A stretch of DNA of 64,000 nt from Turnera subulata. Its lineage: Eukaryota; Streptophyta; Magnoliopsida; Malpighiales; Passifloraceae. The notes below the pieces were generated by a model. That model had not been told where the DNA came from. It did not search any database and saw only the letters and a list, made by a program, of their open reading frames with translations. The position numbers were made by a program, and so were the translations under genes. Within the stretch, counting starts at the first letter, position 1. Each line of letters begins with the position of its first letter. The DNA lies in the NCBI GenBank assembly GCA_028386065.3, contig JAKUCV010000302.1:79925-143924 (forward strand), written 5' to 3'. Of this stretch, positions 1-9,702 are shown one piece after another.

Positions 1-733
1 ATATAATTGTCACGTGGTAAGTAGAGGTACGACCGGATGGTTTGTGACTGTTTTGTGGTGCCATGATCTGGGTTACTTGTGATGGGCATGTTGATGTCGG
101 TTTGATTGGGATGTTGATCCCTGAGTTTGATATTGGGATGTTGATCCCGGGTTCTTTTTGATCTGGCACCAGGAACAGGTTGATAACCTGGTACGACCCA
201 AGCTTATCCGTGACGGGGCCCGGAAAGATAAAATTGGATAATTGGATTTAATTGAGTCTTTTTGGTCTTGGACCGGGATTTGGGTCCAGCCTTTCGGTTT
301 GGTATGTATTTGGCGGTTTTTGACTGTTGTGCTTGCCTTGAGTAATTTAGTTGCATATTGATCGTCTTTCCATTGTCGTGAGCACTTCGGACTCACCCCT
401 CACCTGCGGGCTTTCATCCCGTAGGATGAGTTGTTTCATGTACAGGCTTGGTGCATTCCAGACAGGCTGCAGCGTTATCCCTTGGACAGGGCTTGGATCC
501 ATAGTTTGCATGTGTCGCATACAGTGTCATGTGAGTTTCATAAGTCTTCCGCTGTGCATATTATTATTGTTGTTGGGCCATTGGGCCGGTTTTCTCATTT
601 ATGATGTTTTCATTATGGGCTGTTGAGCCCAGATATTTGTTGTGTACACTGTATGCTGGTTTTATCTTGGTTGGGTTGTTACAGTTCCGGCTTGTGTTTA
701 CTGTGTACGGTAAATACGGGTCGGGGCGTTTCA
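1..733 (+). mobile_element. LTR-A fragment (3' part of a long Ty3/gypsy-type LTR)
   Basis: The sequence is nearly the same as 11340-12035 and 16440-17142. It carries the run 'cacgtggtaagtagaggtac' and ends with the family terminus 'cggggcgtttca'. The left part lies outside the window. The sequence after its CA end lacks the primer-binding site seen after the complete copy at 12035, so this is a 3' or solo LTR, not a 5' LTR. No coding potential is credible here. Confidence 0.8.
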
Positions 734-1026
734 GTGATAATATCCTTAGTTAGTATAGGTGAGAAGATCCTTTGTTAATGACTTTTGGGACCAGGAAAAT
801 CCCAAAAGAAACCCTGGGATGAGATGATTCCCGGTAGCTCATGGGATCAGGAAAATCCCAAGAGATGAGTCAATCACAAACCTCGGGATGAGATGATTCT
901 CGAGGTGGAGCATGTGATGTTCCAAACCATTGGTCCACAGCATTCACATTCGTTATCCAAATTTGGTTGTTCCTTCTTTGCGTTGCTTCGTTTTTAAGTT
1001 TTAAAGACTCTCCAACGAGGGGCATC
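734..1026 (+). repeat. 3' non-coding end of an LTR-B element with a two-copy tandem repeat and polypurine tract
   Basis: Two imperfect copies (about 786-842 and 842-910) share 'aggaaaatccca' and 'gggatgagatgatt'. The segment ends in 'aacgaggggcatc', a polypurine-tract-like run directly before the LTR-B start at 1027. The same end precedes the LTR-B copy at 8290. Variable tandem repeats before the 3' LTR are typical of Tat-lineage Ty3/gypsy elements (family knowledge). Confidence 0.6.
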
Positions 1027-2624
1027 TGTGAACACCCAAATTTGACCAATGAAAATTATATTGAGATTAGACTCGAGACATGTTTAAATCATAAGATTGA
1101 TGAGTTAGTCTTGGGTTGGGGTTTAAGTTTGGTAGAATTTATACGTTATTGTAATTAGGACTTTTATATGCCTAGGATTAATGAGACGATTTAATCATAA
1201 GATATGTTAAGGACTAAAATTGCTAAAATGTATTTTGTCTCATTAAATTTGGACTTGTTTATTTATTAAACCCAATTATATTTATTTTTGGGTTGAAGAT
1301 AAATGTAAGGGTCCAATATAATAAGGTATGGACTTTTCTTCAGAGTTGCACAACCCATCAGCACCTTGATTGCAGACAAATTTAGCTCTGATTTTCATAG
1401 AAAATGAGAGTTAAATCATTCCTTAATAGCAAGAATGTTTTTGGTATGATTTTTGCTTAAAATGAGGAATCAATGTGTAATTAGTCAATTAGGAGATGAT
1501 TGAGAGGAGTAGTAATCAAGAAAGCAGAGGATTCTGGACAGCCTAGGGGTTAATTACGCGGTAGGATCAATCAGGGAGGAATTAGGGGAGAATCGGGACC
1601 GAAAAATGAAAGAACATGTGAGACGCATAGGCGCAGGCGGTCTTCTTGGGATGACCGCCGGGATTGGGCGGTCTTCCACCCATGACCGCCCGGCCTGGCT
1701 GTCATCCATAGGATGATCACCGGCCATGGCGGTCATGCACACCCAGAAACGCGCTTTCTCCCTGATTTTCGCCCGTAATGTGATTCTACTCGGTTTTGGC
1801 CCAGATTTTTGGCCATTACCTTGATCATTAAGTTGGTCCACGCCCCTAGGCTACCCAAAACACTATAAATAGGACCCTCCTCTCACATTTCAAAGGACAT
1901 ATATTCTTTTACACAAACACTCTTCATAAAGCTTTGAAGCTTGGAGAAACTCTTTCTCTCCAAGCTTAAGAAATAGTTCCATAGGCAAAACTCTGGTAGA
2001 ATTTCGTGGGTAGCATCATCCATTAAAGGCAGCAAAGGGGAAAATCAAAAAGAACTTCAAGATTGAGTTGAGGAGTGGAAGGAAATTGTGTGGGAGGCAC
2101 AACCCAAACCAAGGAGATAGAGGAGGGCTACAAGAGGTAATCCTAATCCCTTTTTTTGTCTAACCAATTATTGTTGAGATGTTGATGTTGATGATGATGT
2201 GACTGTTGTGATACCATGTTAAGAACTACGTGGGCTTTGAACCCGGTCGCTAGGGTACGTAGGTGGTTTCTAGTGGTGGAAACTCAAGTCCAATCTTCTT
2301 CTTCTCCCCTTTCTCTTTAATATTCAATTATTACATGTTTTGGTGCTCACACTTGCACAAGGCACACAAAACCCTCTAATTGCATAAAATTTCGCCCCAA
2401 CATGGATGGGTGCCTAACACTTTCCCATCCATGACGAATCCTCGGGTCCAGCATCTTTGGTTCGTTATCCGGTTGCCTGAATGGAGTCACATGAAGGTTT
2501 TTTCCCAAGTTTTTGTCCCTTAATAAAATTTGGGTGGCGACCCCAAAGATGTTGGATGATGGTTATGACGAAGGTGTAAAGGAAAGGTGAATAGGCCTAA
2601 GTGATTTTGGGTCGGGTATTCACA
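1027..2624 (+). mobile_element. LTR-B copy 1
   Basis: This 1.6-kb LTR begins TGTGAACACCCAAATTT and ends GGTATTCACA, with terminal inverted repeats TGTGAA/TTCACA. A TATA box ('cactataaatag') lies at about 1862, and the U5-like part carries 'tttgaacccggtcgc' as in the copy near 17.3 kb. The 5' flank is the polypurine tract of the same family, so it is most likely a 3' LTR. It points towards the inverted copy at 3751-5353. Confidence 0.8.
1636..1741. promoter_or_regulatory. GC-rich cluster of ATGACCGCC motifs upstream of the LTR-B TATA box
   Basis: At least five copies of GACCGCC or its complement GGCGGTC occur in about 105 bp, in both orientations, in otherwise AT-rich DNA. The TATA box follows about 120 bp downstream. 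Similar clusters sit in front of the TATA box in the other LTR-B copies (4615-4725, 5885-6013, 8722-8850). An enhancer-like role is inference from position and recurrence. Confidence 0.5.
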
Positions 2625-3241
2625 AGGCAGATAAGGTTTCCTGAGCGTCCTGCTTGATTGTCTCAAGATCCCTCTTGGTACTTAAGTATTATAACTATAC
2701 TAGTGTACAAACTCTCTGCAGATATCATCATATTTACTCACCTTACTTTCATCCAAGGTCATGAACCACTTCTAGGCCGCCCCCGATAAAGTCATTTGGA
2801 ATAATTGAACCATCAGCTCTGGTCCTATCCCTATGGGCTGCAGCATCCTCACATAGATCTTTAGGTGGGTTGTAGGGCATCCCGTGCCGTTGAACTTCTC
2901 AATGTCGGGCATTTTGAATTTTTCTGGCAGCCGAGCATCGGGAAACAAGGATAAGCAGACCAAGTTCCAGTCATCTTCCTTCCTCTTCATGGTCTTCAAT
3001 AATTCTTCTACTCTTTTAAGTCTCTCCCCATCTCCCTTGAATTCTTGTGCCGCTGAGTCCTCGTCCTGGATAACCACCACCTTAGTCTCAATGCTTGGTT
3101 TAAGACTTGTCCCCCATCACTCCCAAGGGACACCATCTTCTCTTTTTGTAAAGCCAGCAGCGCATCTCTGACCTATGGATCTTTCAACGATTTCATGGAT
3201 TCCTCACTCACATTTTTCTTGGCACTGTTATCCTCACTCAT
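2625..3241 (-). pseudogene. Ty3/gypsy gag fragment (Tat/Athila-like)
   Basis: Reading from an ATG at 3241, the translation begins MSEDNSAKKNVSEES and meets a stop about 23 codons in. A second readable stretch covers 3080-2772. It contains EKFKMPDIEKFNGTGCPTTH and LKIYVRMLQPIGIGPELMVQ, followed by FQMTLSGAA. This matches the plant gypsy gag consensus (a P-D-x-x-K-x-D/N-G-T-x-C-P-x-x-H core, then an F-x-x-S/T-L-x-G-A-A block). In an intact element the protein forms the retrotransposon capsid. The reading frame is broken by a stop and a frame change, and the 3' part is cut where LTR-B copy 1 ends at 2624, so it cannot be functional. Its own 5' LTR is the inverted copy at 3751-5353. Confidence 0.75.
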
Positions 3242-3750
3242 TTTACCCTAGCAGTTGAAGTACGGGAATCAGAGACTCGGCGTTCCATGGGCTTCCCAGT
3301 GTGTATTATCTCATTAGGTTCGGGGTATGCAAGAATAAGGAGCAAACTATTCACATTTACTCGAGCTCACAACAATAAATCAGACAAAAGCACATACTAC
3401 TTATTGATTCATAATGCATGGGATGCACAGAGTATGCAGCTAGTTGGGGGCCAAAAGATTGCCGCTAGGGAATAGGTTGACCTACTCACATGTAATAAGG
3501 GATATCGCGTGAGGTCCGAGGCGAATTAATCCCCATCATTGCTAAGCATCGAGAAACGGGTTCACTCAAGCCGCCATCGCTTAAAGAAAGCATTGTGGTG
3601 GACTTGGATTCCCTCGCCCTCTTATGGTGAAGGCTTCACATCAATCATCATGAATGCAAGGCACTTATGATGACAAGTAAAAGGCACACAAGATTCTACA
3701 ATTGCACAAAATTTATTGAACCCACTACTTCCCAAGCGAGAGTCGCCAAC
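3242..3750 (-). other. Leader between LTR-B copy 2 and gag, including a primer-binding-site-like segment
   Basis: On the minus strand the LTR end TTCACA is followed directly by GTTGGCGACTCTCGCTTGGG (3731-3750). This resembles the TGGCGACTC-type primer-binding sites reported for Tat/Ogre elements; the tRNA match was not verified. The rest of the leader has no convincing ORF. Confidence 0.5.
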
Positions 3751-5353
3751 TGTGAATACCCTATCCAAAGTCACTTGGGCCTATTCACCTAATCCTTTCA
3801 CCTTCTTCCTCGGCTCAATCCCATGACATTGGAGTCGCCACCTAAATTTTATTAAGGACAAAACTTGGGAAAAACCTTCATGTGACTCCTTTAGGCTACA
3901 TGGTTACGGCGAACCAAAGTCATGGGATCAGGGATTCGTCACAGATGGGAAGGTGTTAGGCACCCATCCGTGTTGGGTTGAGACTATGTGCAATTGCAAA
4001 ATACAAGTGTACCTTGTGCGAGTGTGCAAGTGTGGAAAATAAAAGAATGGGGGAGAAAAAGAAGATTTGGCTTGCATCCAGTTGTAAAACTGAGACTACC
4101 TACGTACCCAAGTGACTTGGGTCAAAGCCATGTAGTTCTAAACATGGCACAAATTGGCCTCTTACATCATTAAAAGCATCAACACATAATCAGCAATGAA
4201 TCAATCAAAAGAGTTTAGTGTTACCTCCTGTAGGCCTCCTCTAGCTCCTTGCAATGGGTTGAGTTCTACACCCACCTTTTTGCCACTTCTAAGCTCAATG
4301 GTTGGTCCTCCTCTTGATTCCTCCTTGCTAGACTACTGTTGATGCCTCCCACGAAGTTCCTCTAGAGTTTCTGCCTAAGAATGTATCTCTAGGCTTAGAG
4401 AGATAGAGTTTCTCCAAGCACTCAAGGCTTATGGGTGTCTATGTAAGAAAATTGTGTGTCCTCTGAAATGTGTGTGAGGGGTCCTGCTTATAGTGCTCTG
4501 GGAAGCCTAGGGGCGTGGATCTGCTTAATGGTGAAGATTATGCTCGAAATTCTGGTCCAAAACCGCGTGGGATCAAAAAAGAAACAAAATCGGGGGAAAA
4601 AAATCATTCCAGGACACCCACGACCACCCTGCTTGGCGGTCATCGCCTGGATGGCCGCCATGCCCGGCGGCCTTGGGCACAAGACCGCCCGAGCATGGCG
4701 GTCATCCCGAGATGGCCACCGCCTCTTTCCGGTTTTGTGTGTTCTTTCCATTTTTAGGTCCCATTCCCTTCTAATTTAGCCCTGATTTGATCCTACCGCA
4801 TAATTAACTCCTAAATTGCCCAGAATCACTCCATTACTTGATTGTTACTCCCCCCAATCATCTCATTATTGATTGATTACACATTGACATTCATTTTAAG
4901 CAAAATCATATCAAAAACACAAAATCTACTTAAATGACAATTTAACTTTGATTTTCCACGAAAATCAAAGCTAAAATTAGCCTGCAAGAAATATGTTAAT
5001 GGGTAGATAAACACTAGAGAATTAACTTGGACCCTTAAACCCATTTCTAACCCAAAAATAAATCATCTCAATATGATTGGGTTAAAAACAACTAAAAGAG
5101 CCCAAGTAACTAAATGAAATATATTTTAATGTAAATAAACCTTATTATATATTTTACCCTAAGGTTAAATCATCTCATTAATCCTAAGATTTAAGTGCAC
5201 GAAGGTTTAGATTATCAAAATACATTAATTCTACTAAATTAAATTATTATCATGCCTTAACTCAAAATCAAATCATCTCACTAACCTCAAGTTTGAGCAT
5301 GTTTGGAATCTACTTTTAGTAAAATGTTCATGGGTCAAATTTGGGTGTTCACA
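3751..5353 (-). mobile_element. LTR-B copy 2 (inverted)
   Basis: Read on the minus strand it starts TGTGAACACCCAAATTTG at 5353 and ends GGGTATTCACA at 3751. It contains the same GGCGGTC/GACCGCC cluster (4615-4725), a TATA-like CACTATAAGC near 4490, and the conserved U5 block containing 'ggcgaaccaaag'. It is the 5' LTR of the element whose gag remnant lies at 2625-3241. Confidence 0.8.
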
Positions 5354-5735
5354 GGTTGGCAAAGTATTACTGAGACCGCGTGAGTTGAGGCTGGGATGGT
5401 GCAATCCAGTGGACAGTCTGCAATTGGAAGAGGATTTGTGGCCCTCGACAATCTTTATGTTCTTTTTCTCTCCGGTAAGCTGATCTTCGGTGTCGCTTGT
5501 TGTCGCTCCAAGGAGAGCGACGAACTCCTCCACCGTCGGGCAAAGCTCCATCATATCACTTCCAAAGCGGAGTACATGGTTCTCGCTGTCCCAAAACATC
5601 ACTACAGCCGTTATCAACTCCGGTTGGACTTTGCACAAACCTCAGGTTGAACAACCTCTTCAGATTCAAGAAATCATATTGAATGGCTTTGAAAATACTC
5701 TTCATCCAAGCTTGCACCTCTAGCATGAAAATTGT
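5354..5735 (-). pseudogene. Fragment of a Tat/Ogre-type additional ORF
   Basis: Two overlapping minus-strand frames give AWMKSIFKAIQYDFLNLKRL and then ELITAVVMFWDSENHVLRFG followed by MELCPTVEEFVALLG. The W-D-x-x-x-H-V-F/L-R-F-G...E-L-C-P-T-x-E-E-F pattern is characteristic of the extra ORF found beside gag in Tat/Ogre-type plant retrotransposons (DUF7745-like; recognised by pattern, not by search). A frameshift separates the parts, and LTR-B copy 2 begins immediately after LSNTLPT, so the reading frame is cut by it. Function in the family is unknown. The fragment starts only about 100 bp downstream of a TATA-like site at about 5812, an unusually short spacing that suggests an internal deletion. 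Confidence 0.55.
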
Positions 5736-5799
5736 CACCCATGGTGTCCTAGCACTCAATCTTCTCCTCTTAGGTGTTTATGAACATCCCCAGGGATCT

Positions 5800-6018
5800 C
5801 TGGTTCCTTTTATAGAGGTTAAAAGTCGGTTAAGCCCTTCTCCCATCAAGAATTGGACTCCAAAACCGAGTAGGAGCCGGAACTGGGTTGCATGACCGCC
5901 ACCGGCCAGCGGACAAGTCGCCATGACCGCCACCAGCCGGCGGACAAGTGGCCATGATCGTAGCCAGCTGGCGGCCAAACCAAGAAGACCGTCGGGTAGC
6001 AGACATGACCGCCGAAGA
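5800..6018 (-). promoter_or_regulatory. Remnant LTR-B-type promoter: GACCGCC cluster plus TATA
   Basis: The minus strand has five to six ATGACCGCC-like motifs at 5885-6013, then CTATAAAAGG at about 5812. This is the LTR-B promoter arrangement without the LTR ends. It directly precedes the additional-ORF fragment. Confidence 0.45.
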
Positions 6019-7448
6019 TGTGTGCAAATTTTACACATCATTTTGGGGTTGATTTTGTAATTTTTGTCTTTATTTTAGTATTAATTTATTTTATTGTAGA
6101 ATTTACTTTATTTAATTTTAATTAATTTCTCATCCTAGTGCGCGAGGACCTTTGTGCAGGAAGTGAAGAATTTCTGGGCTTTTTTGGATTAAATCGGCAA
6201 ATTAGGGGCTAACTCAGGATTGCATCTCAAGTTGGTTGCAAAATATTTACCGAGATTTTGTCAAGAGAATTTCTAGGAGAAGATTAGATTTGCAACTTGT
6301 GGTTTTGGATTTGGGCCACTACACACGTCATTTTCCTAGCCAAGCATTTCATAAGGAGTTGGTCAAATTGACCATTTCTTGCGTCACTTTCACCGAATGC
6401 AAGCTGGAGATTTGATCGTCAATTGATTTCGGTAATTTTTGCAAACTGCTCACAGCCACAAAGTGATTCCATCCTTGCACTATAAAAGGAAAAGCAATAC
6501 AAGCCAAGGGGGACCGTCAGCTCGTCACTTACACGCTTAGGATTTATTTTGTTTCTTTTCTTACAATCCTTGTATCAAAAACCCTTAGCTTTCTAGCTTG
6601 AAGTTGGCAATTATTTTGGGAAGTCTTCATCACTTGGTTCAAGGTTGGTTATTAATTTTTGTAATTTATTTTCCTCTTGAATTTAAATGATGTTTTATTT
6701 TCTTATAATTGTTTCTTCTTCAATTATGTCTAGCTAATTTTCTAATTTAGGACTAAGGGATGATCTTGTCATTATTTTTATGCAAACCTAATTAAAATAT
6801 TATTTCCTTAAATTTATTCTTCTTTCATCTGGTCTTTGATGCTTAATTAAGTTAGTTGCCTGATCAACAATTAGCTTAAATTCATAATAGGAGTCTGTTA
6901 AGTGACAACATCAGTTTCCTATAGAAAACCTTAGACCGGGATTGAGGAACCGACCTCGGGAGGGACGTGCTTTCTATTGGGGACTTAAAGGTAAGAACTT
7001 AAAGCTCTTAATTTATTTCAACACTGGCAGAATAGATAGTGGAGATAAGTTAGGAAGGGGTTTTACGGCTTACGGAAGTAGACTATTGATCTAGTTGAGT
7101 TTACTGGTTCTTTCAAAGAAGAGTATTTTTAGGATTTAATATCAGATCTACACAGGCAGGTCATGTAGTGACAGAACACGGCTTGGTTGTGTTGCACTTA
7201 ATTGCATGGAAATTGTGGCAAGGCATTCCCCGAAGTCCTAGGTGTTTTTATTTATTGTCATTTGGTTTTTTACCATTCTTTGTTGTTCACTTGTTCACTT
7301 ATTTGCTCCACTCAATTGACTCCTCTTCAAGGATTTATTTTCTAGATAATCGCGTGGCACATTGTTAATAGTACTTAGCAAAGATCCCTGTGAGACGACC
7401 TTGGTACTACAACACCTTGTATACTTGCAGGAGGCTATCAGCCGACAC
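6019..7448 (+). mobile_element. Athila-like LTR (LTR-C), edges approximate
   Basis: It begins TGTGTGCAAATTTTACACATC and ends near 'ggctatcagccgaca'. A TATA box (CACTATAAAAGG) lies at about 6480. The segment 'gatccctgtgagacgacctt' near 7385 matches the conserved U5 of Athila/Tat-type elements. No TSD was found, so the edges are uncertain. No coding region is seen inside. Confidence 0.5.
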
Positions 7449-8289
7449 TGGCTTTTAGTCGCTATTCATTGTTTTGTCTCATTCCTCAATCCACTCAGTA
7501 AATGTTTTTATTTTTCGAAATTATGACTCGACTAAGGTCTCAAATTTGTTCTTTCTTCATGCATAAGAGTTTGGCACGACCCTTAGAAACTTTTTTTTCA
7601 ATTATATTTCTTCTGGATCCACAATTAGGAAATAGTCTCAACACCCACATTAGGGCATCCAATGACTCAAAACGAACATTCATAACCCTAATTAGCCTCA
7701 AAATATTCCCCAAGTGGATCGCCACAACCTTGTCCCAAAGCCTCCTAGTAGCCTCAATTTGTCTCATAATTATTCCCCACTGGATGCCATAGGCAGTACC
7801 CCGATAGCCTCAGCTTAGCCTCAACCTTTTGCCCCAACTTTTTCCTCAATTAAGTCTCAACCTTTTGTCTCAACCTTTGCCTCATTTAGTCCCAACCTTA
7901 TGTCACAAATAGCCTCAACCTTTGCCTTAATATAGCCTTAATTAGTCCCAAACCTCGCCCCAAAATCGTCCTATTTTTGTCCTAATTGTCCCAATCAGTC
8001 TCAACCTTATAGTCTTAACTTTGATAAATCGTCCCATTTTTGTCCCAATCGTCATAATCAGTCTCAATCTTATAGTCTTAACTTTGATAAATCGTCCCAT
8101 TTTTGTCCCAATCATCCCATTTTGCCTCAACCTTGTGTCAAACCCATCATTTTCCCCATTGGAACAACCTCGAGTAAGCATTGTCATTGTCAGCAATATA
8201 CCTACGTGTATTATTTCTCTTTTAAATTTGTGTGTTCTCTTGCGTTGTTTCGTGCCTAAATTCTTAGACCCTCACCAACGAGGGGCATC
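7449..8289 (+). repeat. 3' non-coding region of an LTR-B element with about 63-bp tandem repeats
   Basis: Degenerate 'agcctcaacctttg' motifs at 7800-7960 are followed by nearly three copies of a 63-bp unit (about 7966-8028, 8029-8090, 8091-8137). Each copy holds 'aaatcgtcccatttttgtcc', and the complete ones also hold 'tatagtcttaactttga'. The region ends in the polypurine tract 'aacgaggggcatc' just before the LTR-B start at 8290. Confidence 0.6.
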
Positions 8290-9164
8290 TGTGAACACCC
8301 AAATTTAGCCATCTATTTGTTCTATTGGATTACTATTGTGTTTTAGAGCCCAAGGTTAATTTTATTAATTTTTAGTCTTTAATTTGGCTCAGGAACCCAA
8401 TAAATAAATTCACGGACTATCCATGTAATTAGGCCCAGGCTTAGCACGAATTTTCTTACTTATTTGTCTCTGATTTTCGTTTGATTAGAGGCCCAATTAA
8501 GTTGGTTTATTATTTTGCCTATTTATGGAAAAAAAAGAGGAATAATCTTAATCCTTGGAGTGTAGGTTAAGTAATTGAGTTTATATGGAAAGATATAGTG
8601 CTTTCCTCAAGAAAAGGGAGTTATTCTGGTATGAGATCTTTAACTTTGCGTGCAAGAATCGGATTGGAGTCAAAATAGGAAAAATGCGGTGAAAATATGA
8701 AGAACGTGAATAGTAGCCGACTGTGTCGGCGGTCATGGCAACTTGTCCGCCACCAGCCGGCGGTCAAGCAAGGAAGACCGCCACCAGGCAGCGGTCATCG
8801 CGACAAGACCGCCACCAGGCAGCGGTCATACGTCCCAGAGGCGGCCACTTTTTCTATTTTTCCTCTTTTTGATTTCTACCCTCAACCATTGGATTTAGGG
8901 GTTTAATCTCGATCTTAGGATCAAAACCACGCCCCCTCAGACCCTCATCACTATAAATAGAACCCTTAAAACACAATTTTAGGGAGGTTGGCCATTAAGC
9001 TTTTTGCTTGGGAAAACTCTACTATTTTCTTTTCTCAATTCGATTTTTTTGCTTTTCTCTGCTGGATTTCACGCGGTGTGTTGTTTAGTTTTGTCTCTGC
9101 AGTAGTTCCAGAGCCATTCAACGTGGAACTAAGGAACGAAAAGAGGGTAGAAGCGATCTACAAC
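8290..9164 (+). mobile_element. LTR-B copy 3, left part
   Basis: It starts TGTGAACACCCAAATTTAG. It includes the GACCGCC cluster (8722-8850, with a perfect local duplication of 'agaccgccaccaggcagcgg') and the TATA box CACTATAAATAG at about 8951. It is interrupted at 9164 by element A and resumes at 17143. Confidence 0.8.
8722..8850. promoter_or_regulatory. GACCGCC/GGCGGTC motif cluster of LTR-B copy 3
   Basis: Eight or so GACCGCC, GGCGGTC or near-matching units lie in about 130 bp, arranged so that neighbouring copies can pair as hairpins. The TATA box follows about 100 bp downstream. The arrangement matches the clusters in the other LTR-B copies. Confidence 0.5.
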
Positions 9165-9619
9165 TGTAACAGACCGGGTAAAATTTTTAATTTTTACCGG
9201 GACTGTAAAAGTCTTTTTACCATGATTTACTGTTGAATTAATCTTGGGTAATTAATTCAAGGTAAATCGGGAGTTGTTTTTTGAAACCGAGAGTTTTCCC
9301 GCGCTCGTGATTTTTCCGTGGATTTTTCGGGCCTAAGTTGGTATTTTTCGGGTTTCGGAATTTCTCGAAAAATCACACCAGAAAATAACTAAAGGGGTAT
9401 CAGTTATTTTCTGGTCCGGACCGGACTCGCTTCAACAATACAGACAAGCTGCATTATTGAAGGAATCACAGGCGCACAGTATCATCAAGTCTATAAAAGC
9501 AGAGGAAGAAGAAAGCAGGGGAGGGGAAGAAAAGAAGAGAAAAAGAAAAAAAAAAGAGAAAAGAAAAGAGAGAAAAAGAGAAGAAAAGAGAGAAAAAGAA
9601 AAAAAAAGGGGGAAAAAAG

Positions 9620-9702
<83 letters not shown>

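Noticed and set aside
1554..1841. 95-residue minus ORF
   Set aside because: It lies across the LTR-B GC-rich cluster and promoter; no homologue in the other copies keeps the frame.
5830..6041. Small ORFs over the GACCGCC cluster
   Set aside because: The reading is dictated by the repeated motif; the same motif in other LTR-B copies is not kept in frame.
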